Assembly (NCBI GenBank): GCA_029224185.1
Contig: CM055192.1
Coordinates: 18,736,739 to 18,800,738, forward strand
Length of the DNA stretch: 64,000 nucleotides
From: Karalla daura
Lineage: Eukaryota; Chordata; Actinopteri; Chaetodontiformes; Leiognathidae
Direction: 5' to 3'
Of this stretch, positions 37,866 through 52,330 are shown piece after piece (positions within the stretch are counted from its first letter, which is position 1; each line of letters starts with the position of its first letter). The notes below the pieces were generated by a model that saw nothing but the letters and a program-made list of their open reading frames with translations, ran no database searches and had not been told where the DNA came from. Made by a program: the position numbers and the translations under genes.

Positions 37866-40800
37866 TCAGGCCTCATACAGGGGAGTAACAGTACCATCCT
37901 TCCACTCGATCAGGATCTCTCCTCGCTGCAGAGTTGGGGAGGAATGGGGGAGGCGCATGGCATGCTCAGTCAGGGGAGCTCTCTCACAGGGCACCGGAGA
38001 GCTGGGAACACTCATGTCTGGCCTCGGAGTGTAAGACTTCAAAACACACACCACCTTCTTCCTTCTGGCACAGGAAGACAGAGAGAGGAGTGTGGGTGGA
38101 CAAATCTTATCAATGCATTGCCCAATATTTTTTACATTTTTTCTCCTGGATAAAGTCTTCTGATAAATGACTCCTCATCCATCCATCCATTACCTTACCC
38201 TCACACTCACACCATTTCTCCAGCGGACCTAAATGCATGTTATTGGACTGTGGAAAAAAAAAAGTGTGTCCTGGGTCAAACCCAGGACACACTTGCTGGG
38301 AGAGGTCAGGGCTTAAACCTGAAGACCTGAATCCATGTTATCACTGTCATAGCCTTTGTGTTCCACTTCATAAATCATTCATCATAGTAAGAATTGATCA
38401 AGGTAAATGATATTAATAATTAATTTATGTGTGGTTACTAATGAATTACTGCACTTACTTTCAATAGTAGACAAATGTATAAATCCATAAAATGATCTAT
38501 TTGTATGTGTGTGTGTGTGCGCATACTGACCTGTTTGAGTAAACATTGAGGATGAGAATCACAGTGCCCAGGACCAGAGCCAGTGAGCTCAGCACTAGCA
38601 TCGTTATCTTCCAGCCCATTCCTAAACACATATACACAGACAAATCATTATTCATATATTTCAACTCTTATTCACCTTTGTTCTACTGTAGGTTATAATT
38701 CCTTTTCAAAGTCCCTGACATGAACTTCACACTATTTCTCATACTTCCAACACCATCTAGTGGTAGAGGAGTAACCATGCTTCTTTTAAAAGATAAAAAA
38801 GGTTATTGCTCCTATGTCAACTGGTGTAGAATATTGAGAAATTTAGGGTTTAAACATACAAGATCCGGTTAATATTTCTTTACATAAAGCTGAACTTACC
38901 ATAATCCATACTAAAGAAGACCATTGTGGGATCTGCTGGGGATTTGGTGCTCAGGGATAAAAGAGGCCCTTCTGCTTCAAGATATGTTTCTGTCACTTCC
39001 ACACCTCCTTCACCCTCAACTGGAAGGAGAAAAAAAACATGGTTAACTGGAAATGATGGACCAAATGGGCTAAATGATGGACCAAATGGGCTTCTTAGCA
39101 TGTGCACATTTTTGATAGGGAGGGAGGAATAACTGTGTTTGTCCAAGCAGCAAAAAAAAGGAATGAGATCATTCAGGATCAAGCTGAAGCTGAAGCAAAA
39201 TGGATCAATAGTGCCATGGCTCAGTCAGTCTTACAGATGCTGTATCATGGAGCAGTTGGCTGTGTTCCAAGAAGAGGAAACTATTGATCGGATCAAAGTG
39301 CTGAGTGCACTTCAGTAAATTAGATTGTCCGGCAAGAAGCAGGCATGTGGTCATCTAATATGCAGGCCACATCTGAATACATAACGCCACTGATATCTGA
39401 GACAGGGCATCGATATATCCTCTGGGACATATGTACAGTTTTGTGCTTTGTAGCTCATATAGTATAGGATAGTTCACTCACATTGACTTTCAATGGCAAT
39501 CTCTGTCCAAAACAATTGCAATAATTTGTAAAATCTACTATAACACAACGTAACACGCCATATTACAGTGATCACCATCATAATGTTTTGAAGATTTTCC
39601 ACAGAACAGTTTTTTCAAAGAATGGAAAATGTTTATGATGTCTATGTAAACCAAAGGTACTGGGTGTAATCATGATGCTTTTTAGCTCTAGCTCTAATAA
39701 ATGTAATACTGTACCACAATAAACACAGAACAAATCTGTTATATTTTTGCAAATAATCTTAAAAAGCACAGGAAAAAATAAATAAAACAATTTCATGAGT
39801 TCTTTTTTTCTCTTTCGATAGCTGTATTTGGGCCACATGGTGGCGCAGTGATTAGTTTGGTGGCCTCACAGCAAGAAGGCTCATGTCCCAGTCTGCTGAG
39901 TGAAGTTTGTATGTTCTCCCTGTGTGAAGAAACGCTCAGCTAATTTAACTGAAAACATTATTGTTTCCTGCAGCTTTCCTATAGTGTCGATTTCATTCAC
40001 TTTTACTTTGCGATCTGCTGTTTCAGATGTGCTACTTTGTCTACTTGTTTCAAATGTTTCTACGGTTTCTACTTCTTGCCTCTGCAAAGCACTGTAAATA
40101 GCCTTGTAAAAGAATGGTACTATACAAATAAACTTCGCCTTGCCTTGCCTCTATTTGCATTGGCTTCTTCCCATAGTCCTAAACAATACATTATGGTCCA
40201 CTGGAGGGTATAAACTGACCCTTGGTATGAATAAGAGTGAATGGTGCGTGTACCCTTGTAGTGGACTGGCAAACTTTCCATGGTCCATTCTCAAGTCAAA
40301 GTTCACTTAATTTGTCTCCTTGTAGGAGATAATGCTTTGGAGAAAATGTTGCATATACTGCATGTATAGAAAGTTGTATAGACTGCAGACCCCAGCAACA
40401 CTAATGGGTATAAAGAAAGTAAGGTGATGCACTGTTCATTTTAGTTTTCTGCTGTTAGAAACAGTGGTAAGAGTCAGGGAACTAGGTGGAGAGATTAGGG
40501 GAATAACGTGCAGTAAAGGGACAGAAGATTTTCAACCCATGCCAAGTGCGTAACGGCTTATATGCCAAAATTATGCCACTCTGAAGCCACACTCATTTAT
40601 TGGGAGAACCTGTAACCTATATTGCAGGAAGATATCGCTTAAAAAACTAATGCAATTGAGATACTCTCAGGTGCGTACATGGTTCAGTTTGCTTGTGTAC
40701 ATCAGAGATGGCACTTGGAGAAATACCAGGATCCAACGATTTCCCCAAGTGGTGGAGGGGCTGGCGCTGAATTTGGTTGTGTTTGCTGTCTTTCCAGTTG

Positions 40801-42034
40801 CACAGCGTCTGGTTGTCAAGCGCCCGCCACCTGCTGCCCTGCTTATCAAGAAGATGAAACCAAAATAAGTCAAGCTCCCGTTAAACATTATGTCGACAAA
40901 CCTGTAGTGGTATCTGTAGCGTCAAGGGGTTCGTACCTGCTTATGCTCCCGTGACAGAAACACCAAAGTGGATTCCTGAGTGGCACTGAGGTGCAGCCCC
41001 CTCCCCATCAAACTGAGGTGGCCTTTTTTGGAGCAGGACCATGTCTGGCTGCTTGCTCCTCTGTCCAAATCCCCCGCTGTCGCCTCCGTATTCTCAGCCT
41101 GAACACTGCAGGGTTGGAGGTAAACACCTTCATACTCCTCTCTTGGTGCAGTCAGACACTCTCCAGTGCTGTGGCTGCTGAGAGCGTGACTCTCCGGGAG
41201 CCAACGCCATTCCTGCGAGGCCGTGTATGAGCTGCAGTCGGCCAGAGACACTCTGCCGCCCGAAGCTCCCTCCTGCACCTGCAGACATTTACCCAGCAGC
41301 TTGTTCTGAATCTTCAAGCCCGACGCCTCTGCTAGGGGACACAAAGGAAGGCATTGAGCTGGAACCTCATAAATAAAAAGCTCTCAGTCAGGCTGCTGTT
41401 GCTGTATGGAGCTCATCATGAAGTTTTCTGAGGTGAATGAACTTTAGTGTGACACTGAATTGGGCAAACCTCAAAGTCTGTTACAAAATTACAAATCAAT
41501 ATTCATTATATTCTGCGTAAAACTCATAATAAATAATATTGCTTGTCTTTCTGTATTTCGTCCACCAAACATCTAAAACAGCAACTTCAAGTGTTATCCA
41601 AGCACAATTCATTAGTTTTGAATGGTTAGCTTTGCCAGATACAGACCAACAGGTGGCTTAATTATTCTGACACATAAAGTATAGTTGACATTAATAGAGT
41701 TATGCAACATATTCATTAAGTTGTTTTAGAGAAGAGGATTTAACTCGTACCAGCCAAACGGCTAAAATGGGAGTACCATCATGACGTCACAGCTGAACCT
41801 CGGTACTTGCTTCATGAACGAACTTTCTGCAACCGGCGTAGCTGGTAACTTCACTGAACGATACATCCACGTATTTAGTCGCAGTTTTTGAACCTCCTGG
41901 GTTTCGCATCGAGCCCCACAACTACATGGTTATATTCGCTGCAGCTTACTCGGCGAAGAGTCGCGACTCGTCGACTTACCCCTGAAAAGCAGGAGCACGA
42001 GCAGAGGGACGCAGGGCAGCTGCCTCCTTCCCAT
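37866..42034 (-). CDS. Single-pass protein: mannose-receptor-type Cys-rich domain, OST-beta-like TM
   Basis: Six exons in transcript order: 42034-41980, 41331-40937, 40838-40727, 39019-38900, 38621-38531 and 38064-37866, in phase, about 323 aa. Residues 1-19 are a signal peptide (PLLVLLLF). Residues about 22-165 resemble the N-terminal cysteine-rich beta-trefoil domain of mannose-receptor-family proteins: KCLQV, SQEWRWLPES, ECLTA, SQTWSC, LSLMG, GSRWRALDNQTLC. NQT is a possible glycosylation site. No FNII or C-type lectin domain follows; an acidic linker (VEGEGGVEVTETYLEAEG) leads to a membrane helix at about 233-253. The segment FFSMDYGMGWKITMLVL, helix and SNRRKK resembles by eye the membrane region of organic solute transporter beta (SLC51B). 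A 65-residue cytoplasmic tail ends EILIEWKDGTVTPLYEA. The exon 2 and exon 3 acceptors each have a 3-base alternative. The architecture is certain; the family name is open. Confidence 0.8.
38180..38330 (-). repeat. Dispersed repeat fragment with a perfect hairpin
   Basis: CATCCATCCATTACC, TCACACTCACACCATTTC and GGACCTAAATGCATG match the dispersed repeat in reverse. At 38262-38294 there is a perfect 15-bp stem with a 3-base loop (AAGTGTGTCCTGGGT-CAA-inverse). It lies in intron 5 of the cysteine-rich-domain gene. Confidence 0.6.
39835..40150 (+). repeat. Dispersed teleost repeat, nearly full length
   Basis: It begins CACATGGTGGCGCAGTGATT, GGCCTCACAGCAAGAAGG and GTTTGTATGTTCTCCCTGTG. It ends AAGCACTGTAAATAGCC, TACAAATAAACTTCGCC and TTGCCTTGCC, the usual 3' end of such elements. 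Located in intron 3 of the cysteine-rich-domain gene. Confidence 0.6.
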
Positions 42035-42059
42035 GGCGACGACAGGCGCAGGTTCCGCA

Positions 42060-44425
<2,366 letters not shown>

Positions 44426-44551
44426 ATCATCGCTATATAGATTTTTGGTTGCATTGTGTCAAATCAAATTTCTGTTTGTAAACACCCATTAGTCATGGTA
44501 GGCTAGAAAAAAACACATTTGTGTTCTTTGTGAAAAGTGGCTTTTGTAATC

Positions 44552-47242
44552 TCACCCACTGCTACCCAGGAAGTCAGGAGTAGCCGGGTAAAGGGACACA
44601 TAATCTGGAGGCCCCCCCTGGAACTGAGGTGGAGCAGCAGGGGCTTCCTGCGGCTGCTGCGGCTGCTGTAAGGGAGGTGGGAAAGCTGCATTTGGAGCTG
44701 CATTTGGAGCCTCATATGGGGCGGTCTGTTGATAACCATTAAAGCCATAAGCAGTGGGATCTGGTGCTGGGTATCCATTAGTTGCAGGACCCGCAGGCAT
44801 GGGATATGGTCCAGCAGGGACAGGGAAGTCACTGTAACTCTGGGCCCCAGCAGCACCGGCTGGATACGGCCCCATGGCTTCATCGGGGTAGAGAGAAGAA
44901 CAGTGACGAGGAACGATGGTCAGTGGGAACATCACCTCTGGGTCAATGGCAAAACTGATGTCCAAATAGACCTGAAATTAGAAATATATCATGTAAAACC
45001 TTCCTACATTGGACATTACTTGTACTGGGTGGCTGACAGCATTAAATGCCAACTCTGTCACTGTATACCTGTATGACCCCTCAGATTACTTAAGCAGAAG
45101 ATTGCCCCATCACCATTGTGCTCATGCATACCTTGACGAAGTAGTCAACGGAGACAATTTCACAATTATTGAGAGTGTAGATGGCATCGTCAGGAACCGT
45201 CAGCTGGCAGGAGACTGCCTCTTCGGAGGTCGTTGTGATGGTGTCCCCAACAATTTTGCACAGATTCAGATCACTGACATTAGTGGAGCCACTGGCGTGG
45301 TACACTGTTCTCTGCAGTAAACTGAATTTAGGCTTCATCTTTTTGGAGGAGGAGTTGCAGATCTTGGCAGCAACAAACAGCGTGTCACCTATTGAATGAA
45401 TGAATGAATAAATACATAAATACATACATACATACATAAATGAATAAATGTCACCAAATAAAGCAGATGTGGTTTATCAGATGCAACCGTGATTCACATC
45501 TAACATCTCATGAGTTACAATCCTCCCTCTGACTTAAAAACAGTGAAGTTATAAGTACCAACCAAACACATAATATCATCTGAAAATACTCTTTTCTGTC
45601 ATGCCTCAAGAGGCGGTTCTTCCTCTGGTAAGCTGGAGTGGTTACCTGGAGAGCAAACACTTTTGTTGACAGTAGCAGACATTTGGACCTGTCCTTTGGA
45701 GAAAACCCCAAGCTCTTTGTCCACTGACCCAGAGTGGGGAACCTAGAAGATATCAAACGAGCACATCTTATACCAAAGTCCAGGCTAAAATATTGTTACC
45801 TTGATATCTAGATCAAGCAGATCAAGCAATCTCTAGTCCATCAACATTGTTAGAAGCAACACACAGGAACACTCTGCACTCTGCCTATCATTTTCAAATG
45901 ATTTCACTCTTTGAACATTGTGACAGCCCCCCATTAAGAACACCATCCATTTCCTGCTTATCCAAACAATCACTGAGTATTTTTCCATTATGTAACATGT
46001 CATATCCTACAGCATCTCATATTACTGGCCCTGCCTATCTTTTTTTTCAGGGATGTTTACATTGTCTCGCCAGCAGACATGTTGTGTATAGGGCTGCTTT
46101 CATACTTCCCTCTGTCCCTCAACCTCCTTTGCCACACAGCTTTAGTGTAGGCCAACTGCCTCTTTAGTCAATCGATTTTTCTTTATCTTGTATATTTCCG
46201 GTTTAGCAACCACAGACCAAGCTGCAAAAGTGTCCCACTCTCAAAACACTTACTGTATTACTACAGCATTACACATACCATTACTGGGTTGTACTGAAAA
46301 ACGGACTTTGACAGAAAATTGAGCTCCCTCTGTACGACAGAGGGCCAATGCCAGCTCCTGCACAACTTTGCTTCAAGTGTGTAAACAATTTTTCCATGAA
46401 TCCCCTTGAAGGACGATGGCAGGTCCCTGTGTGACAGAAGTGAACCATCAATGCAATGTTTTGTGAAAGACAGAAAGATTTCTGATAGGTGACAGGAATT
46501 ACCGCCTACCCTGGTGGGATTGTAAGCGTGAACTTAAACTGATGGGGTCCTTGGGAAAGTGTAGAGCCTACAAGAGAATCGTCAAGAGTTCTTGTGAGAG
46601 AATTTTGGCAACCTCACATTCAACCTTCACATCCATTCACTAATCATTAATAGCCACATTCAAGAGTCCACATACAAACAGATCACAGGCATGTTTTATG
46701 AGTGTGATTAAGTTAAACATTCACAGTGCTTTCTACTTGGTTACCACATGTATCTTTAGTAGGAAAAAGCCTTAATTAACCATGATTAATTAAATATTAA
46801 AAAATCGGCCAGTTGAAACGATCAATCTGATGGAAAAATGCATATTTTGCACATTGAAAACGGAGTCCATCTCAGAATCAGTGTTCGTGTTCACATCCTG
46901 CTTGTAAACTTGTTACACCACATCCGCAACGCCCTTTAAATGTCTACTGTGATACCACAACTTTTGGTCACAGATGTGCCGCCTACCTTCACTGTTTTCT
47001 GCCACGATGTACTCCTTGACTTTGAAGAACCTCTTGTATGAGCTGTAGGATTTCCTCGAGTCTCCGCTCCCTTCTGACCAGTGCACGCGCGCCTCCCCTT
47101 TGGCTTTCACGAGGAGACTTTTCACTTTGGTTTCTTTTGTCAAAGTGAAAGACACTGTGCCTATGACCGTGTCTTCCTCTGAGAAGGTGTCTTCTTCATT
47201 GAGTGCCTCATAAAACAGCGTGAGGTCCTTGATCGGAGACAT
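44552..47242 (-). CDS. Arrestin domain-containing protein, ARRDC3-like (copy A)
   Basis: Six exons in transcript order: 47242-46987 (256 bases), 46567-46510 (58), 46426-46279 (148), 45742-45646 (97), 45388-45132 (257) and 44971-44552 (420), giving 411 aa. The N-terminal arrestin domain has EALNEEDTFSEEDTVIGTV and VKAKGEARVHW; IPPG and LPSSFKGIHGKIVYTLEAKL follow. The C-terminal arrestin domain has ELGVFSKGQV, VYLDISFAIDPEVMFPL and NNCEIVSVDYFVKV. The tail is rich in Pro, Ala and Gln and has one PPxY motif (GGPPDYVSLYP), the usual docking site for NEDD4-family ubiquitin ligases. Alpha-arrestins act as adaptors for ubiquitination and endosomal sorting of membrane proteins. Exons 1-5 have the same lengths as in copy C, showing tandem duplication. 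The start at 47242 (MSPIKDLTLF) matches the family; upstream in-frame ATGs do not. Confidence 0.9.
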
Positions 47243-47861
47243 GCCTGCATGTATTGCCTCTTCATCCCACTTGTAGCTGCGCAGGGAGAGTCGACTCATA
47301 TTCCAATCATTATCTGCTTCCGACCCCGCCCAGAGAGGGTGGTTACATCGGAAACCCCAGGATTGCCTTTGATGAAACCGTAAAACACGCATTACATCAT
47401 CATATTCTTCAGCAGTCTTCGTATCATTTGAGAATAATGCACAGCAGGCTGTTCAGGATGAAGAAATCTTATACTTTAATGTGAAGAAGAATTAATGTTT
47501 AACATTGTCACTACTCATGAGGTACACTGATTACCATTTCTTATTGCCATATTCATTTTTCTGTAGAGAAAGAATATGAATTGAGAACTGTAATTCTTAA
47601 AAAAAAATGGATGACATTTCCACAAATTAAAATCTTACAACAAAATAAACAGATGTAGAGGTTGCAGTTCTTTATTAAAAATAAGGAGGTTAGATAATAT
47701 GCTGGCATTCTGAGAGTATTACAAATCTGGTTTGCAAAATTTTGCCCAGTGATAAATGCGTAATAATCAGTAGATTTAATATTTGGTTTATTTACTGGAT
47801 AATGATAATAACTACAACAACAATAGAATAGATAATAATATACATAAATAGATAAATAAAT

Positions 47862-47987
47862 ACTGTTGACTTTGGTTTCTTTGGTCAAAATGAAAGACAC
47901 CGTGCCTGTAATTGTGTCTCCATCTGAGAAGATCTCCTCTTTGTTGAGAGCCTCACAAGACAGCCTGAGGTCCGTTATTGGAGACAT
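47862..47987 (-). pseudogene. Truncated ARRDC3-like exon 1 (copy B)
   Basis: It begins MSPITDLRLSCEALNKEEIF and runs through GTVSFILTKETKV, clearly the start of copy A exon 1. It stops matching after about 41 codons, where the sequence turns into an AT-rich ATAAATAGATAAATA tract and the rest of exon 1 (VKAKGEARVHW region and donor) is missing. Exons 2-6 were not found between copy A and copy C. It is an unprocessed remnant of a third tandem copy. The surviving frame has no stop, so the loss may be fairly recent. Confidence 0.8.
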
Positions 47988-48666
47988 CGTGACAAGAATT
48001 GGCTCTTCTTCCCACTTGTGGATGCAGAGCAAAAGTGAACCAGCTACGCCCAGAGTGGGAGGTCACATAAGAAACTATAGGTCATTTGAACAAAAATCAA
48101 ACGCATACAGCAAAGTGAATAAGATAAAGAGAGTAACAGAGACACTTTCCACGACATGTCTTTATTCAAAAAGAACAGGTCAGAGCAATGTAGAAATTTC
48201 AGGCATGACATTATAAGCCAATCTCTCTCTCTCTATGTGTGTGTGCGTGTGTGTATATACATATACAAACACACACATACTGTATATATAATATAGACAC
48301 TATACTTATGTTTTTTTCACTCGATTGCTGACCCATTTGAGTAAGGTGAGTAAGGTACTGTAGAACCAGCAGGAATACACTAAAACAATGAAATAAAAGA
48401 TTAGTAGGACACTTGTGTTGGACAAGGCACATACAAAGTGTCTGCTGACAGTGATTGCAGTTTGAGTTGCTATAGTATACGGCTGTACAATAAATGAGCA
48501 GCCTTAACTGACCTGAGCAACATAGGAAAGAGCTGTTTGGAACCTGTACTAGTTCTATTTTCATATATCATTGGTTATGCAAAAAGATGAAATGCTGCAT
48601 ATAGTGGCTTTTCCGTTTAAATACACACATTCACAACACATTGTTACCCTTTTAGTATGTTGTCCA

Positions 48667-51600
48667 TTATTCGGCATGAGGGCTTTCAGTGTCAGAAGAG
48701 GGGAAAAGGAGTGAATAACTTGGGGGTGCTTCATCTGACTGAGACAGAAAGTCTGCATTCAGTGATAATGCAGAGGGCAGCAGGTCGTAAGCAGGGGCAG
48801 TTGGGGCTGTCTCTGGGGCTCCAGGGGGTGGCTGAAATGTTGGTGCAGAGGGTGGAGTGGGAACTGTTGGGGCAGAGGGTGTAGGGGAAAATGTTGGGGC
48901 TGAGGGTGAATAAGGGTATGTTGGGGCAGAGGGCGGAGGGGGGTATGTCGGGGCAGAGGGTGAATAGAGGTGTGATGGGGCAGAAGGTGAATGGGGATAT
49001 CTTGGGGCAGGAGGTGGAGGATGAAGCACAGATGATGGGGAGGAAAATGGGTTGCCATATGATTGACCCTGCTGTGATGTTGGATTATGGTAGCCCACAT
49101 TCATGGGTGATGGTTGAGCAGGATATGCAGGTGGTGGTGCTGAAAAACCCCCGTACGAATAGGGACCGGCTGCCCCCATGGGAGGAGGTTGGCTTCTATG
49201 GCTTGGGCTACCATAGCCCCAGGCTTGATGAGGAGGACCCATGGCCCCTGCCACAGGAGGAAAGTCACTAGCTGCCTGAAATGAAGGCACTCCAGGCTGA
49301 GAACCAGCAAGCACAGACGGAGGGCAGATGACCAAGGGGAACATGACCTCTGGATCGAAAGAAAAGCTGATGTCCAGGTAGACCTGAAAAAAAAAAAGTG
49401 ATTTCTTCATTACCATGTACGAGTCACTAATAATATTGTATTACATGAATTACAGATGCTTTTTTTTCCTTCCAAATCAATTCAAAAGAAGCCCATTCAT
49501 AAAGAGAGACTGCTACAGCATACCTTTAAATGGTATTCCACTGAGATAATGTCACAGTTCTTGACCGTCAGAGAAAGATCTTTGGGTATCTTCAGATGAC
49601 ACTTAACCTCCTTCTGTTCTTGGGCTTGAATACGGTTGTCAGACACTTTGAGGACACTGTAGCTCTCACATTTTCTGCTGCCTTGGGCATGGTATACAAC
49701 ATCCCGGATTAAGCTAAACTTGGGAGTCATTTCCTTGGACGAAGAATTGTTGATTTTTGCAACAATCGCTATGGCTTCACCTACGAGAAGGACAATAAAT
49801 ATTTTATTGGACACCAGAATGTGCAAAATAAAGACATTTAAAAACTACAACTGTGAAGCAGGAGTGATGATTAACTCTTTAATGGAGTGGATGTTACTTC
49901 TCTAATTCAGAGACGTCTAGTCTCTGATGCAGGAGAAGTAATGCAGCTTTTGTCCTAGTCCCAGAACATTGGACCAGCTCTTTACACTTGCGAGGGTGCA
50001 AGGTGGTTTGCCGACCTAGCCTACATGTGTTTTGATGATGAAATCATCAAGTAGTAAAACCCAGTTTGTACTGGGATGGTTTCCAACTGATTGCAAAGTG
50101 GCCCATGAGGAGAATAAGCACCTTTTAATACTATGTCATTGTTAGCAGCTTGTAAAGGCTAAAAGAAATTCAATAAGTGATCGAGAACAAGCTTTGATGA
50201 GAAAAGAAATAGATATAATTATGGACTTCTATCTAAGACTGGACAGCTACTGTAAAGTGCAGGTAAATGTCCGATCTGATTAAAACTTTCAAATGAAGTG
50301 GCTGGAAACAGAGTTTCTTCTGCATGTATGCACTGTAATCTGGCTGAAATTGGACAATGTAATATGGAAGAAGCACCTAATAACATCCATTTCTGGAAAG
50401 AAGATGACACTATGCTCATACTAACTTGGCTGAAAATTTAGCAAAATATTTCAAATACAAGTATAGGAGAACCTGGAAATGGGTTTGCATTAAATGAGAT
50501 ATCTACTCTATGTCCGTATGTTCTATGTTCATGTAGAATGGGACAAGATGTTGAGACGCCAAAGTAATGGTATGAGCATTGCTCGACCAAACTGTGTATG
50601 TAAACATAGTAACTGATAACACACATTGTGACAGCATGAACCAATCCAAAGTATGAACACATCCAATTGGAATACAGCTGATATTAATGTCATAAAATAC
50701 ATGTATATTTCCTGCAATGATGTCATAACACCGACAATGAAAGAGTACAGTGCATCTGATCAGTTTTATCATTGACAATCATCACATGTCAAAAAAGATA
50801 TCCCTTTGTTGTTTAGAAGTTTTTTTTACCTGGGGCATATGCTTTCTTGTTAATGGTGACATCCATGTGAAGCTTTCCTTTTGAAAAAACACCCAAATCT
50901 TTGTTTGCTGATCCAGTTTGCTGGTGCTGAAATTCAGTTAAAAAAATAGTAATAATTAGTCTTCATAGTGTAGTGCTATAGTGTACTCAACACAAACAGT
51001 CTTAATTCATTCTCTGTAATCCAACTCTCCCATCAGCTACAGTTAAAGAACTGCTAGCAAACTTTTCTATATTTTATCCAGGCTAAAAAGTAATTTGTCC
51101 CAAAACAACACATGGTGATCTATCAAGTGAAAGATTTGAGGGTTTATCAATATTTTCCTCACCATGACAGACTGAATGTTTGGAAAGACCTTGGATGCAA
51201 AAAGGAACTCTCTCTCTGCTGTAGTATCCATCTTCCAGCTCCTGGACAGCTTGGCTTCCAGCTTGTACACAATCTTTCCGTGATTCCCTCTGAAGCTTGA
51301 CGGCGCGCCTCTGTAATCAGGAGTCAGCATAAAGTTGTGCAATCTGATATTAGTTGGCATCATAAAAAAATAAAATAAAAAAACAAGAAAACACCCAATG
51401 GAATTAGGGCCCCACAAACAGCATGTTTTACAACGTCTTACTGTACAATTACCCTGGTGGTATCCGGAAGTGAAACTGATAGACATGGGTTCCTGGGAGA
51501 ATTACGGAGTCTGAAATGGATAAGACTGTGACATTAGCATCAAAGTAGTTAACTATTATCACTCCGTGTAACTTCGTTAATATAAACACAAATGACTAGT

Positions 51601-52276
51601 TTGGTCAAACCACAAAGTACTTTGATTTAACTATGGTACAGTGTTAAGTAATACGCTGCACTTAATAGTTCAATTTTATTCATCTTTACGATGTAGTGCA
51701 CGATGTCCAATGCAATAGGTGCAGTTTTAAATAGCAAAATAGCTTATTTTTCATTTTGCAATAGATAAGTATGCAATAGAGAACTACAGCTCCAACATCC
51801 GCAAAATTAAAATTACTGGTCTTGTCACTAACGCCAAACAACTAAAATCTCGGGAGTTCATAACATGCAAAGATTAAGCTCATATTCCTGACGATTTATA
51901 TGCACTTCTAAACTGAACTTATTCAGACAGACTGGAGAGAGACACACGAATGCACAGTCACAAACATGGTTGGGTTAAGGCATGCATGACTAACAGGACG
52001 AGTAGCATATCCAGTGTTACCCTTCGAGCCCTCTGGGATTAGAAACTCCTTCAGTTTGAAAAACCTCCTGTGTGCGCTGTACGTATGTGTGTGTTCACCC
52101 TGCTTTCGCGACCAGCGCACATTCGCGTCTCCTTTAGCTTTCACAAACAGGGACTCAACAGTGATCTGCTTTGACACAATCATTGTCACTTTGCCCGTTA
52201 GAATATCCCCCTCGGAAAAGGTCCCGTCCTCATTCAACATGTCGTAGGTCATCGTGAAGCTCTGAATCGACGGCAT
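48667..52276 (-). CDS. Arrestin domain-containing protein with PSAP-array tail (copy C)
   Basis: Six exons in transcript order: 52276-52021 (256), 51510-51453 (58), 51310-51163 (148), 50926-50830 (97), 49780-49524 (257) and 49383-48667 (717), giving 510 aa. The arrestin N-domain begins MPSIQSFTMTYDMLNEDGTF, with VKAKGDANVRWSRKQGE and APSSFRGNHGKIVYKLEAKL. The C-domain has DLGVFSKGKLHMDVTIN and VYLDISFSFDPEVMFPL. The last exon encodes a long proline-rich tail with a PPAY motif, six PSAP motifs at 9-residue intervals, a PTAP (in ETAPTAPAYD) and PPSY near the end. P(S/T)AP binds the UEV domain of TSG101 (ESCRT-I) and PPxY binds NEDD4 ligases; human ARRDC1 uses both to bud microvesicles. Copy A lacks any P(S/T)AP. 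The tail motifs are visible; vesicle budding is inferred. Confidence 0.92.
48826..49014 (-). repeat. Coding 27-bp minisatellite, seven units
   Basis: Seven head-to-tail 27-bp units in the last exon of copy C, each encoding nine residues of the form PSAPTxxxx (the first unit degenerate, PPAPRYPHS). On the plus strand the unit reads like TGTTGGGGCAGAGGG with a variable remainder. Units differ from each other mainly in the last four codons. Confidence 0.93.
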
Positions 52277-52330
52277 CCTAACGTAGATTACACACACACG
52301 CGCGGAGTATGCGGGTAAAGTCGCAGAAAG

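Noticed and set aside
48231..48290. Short CT/GT and TATA-rich run near 48.25 kb as a promoter
   Set aside because: It is a compound microsatellite between arrestin copies with no gene start nearby in the right direction.
49101..49310. Other minus-strand and plus-strand frames across the copy C tail exon
   Set aside because: Out-of-frame readings of the minisatellite; only the frame continuing VYLDISFSFDPEV fits the spliced gene.
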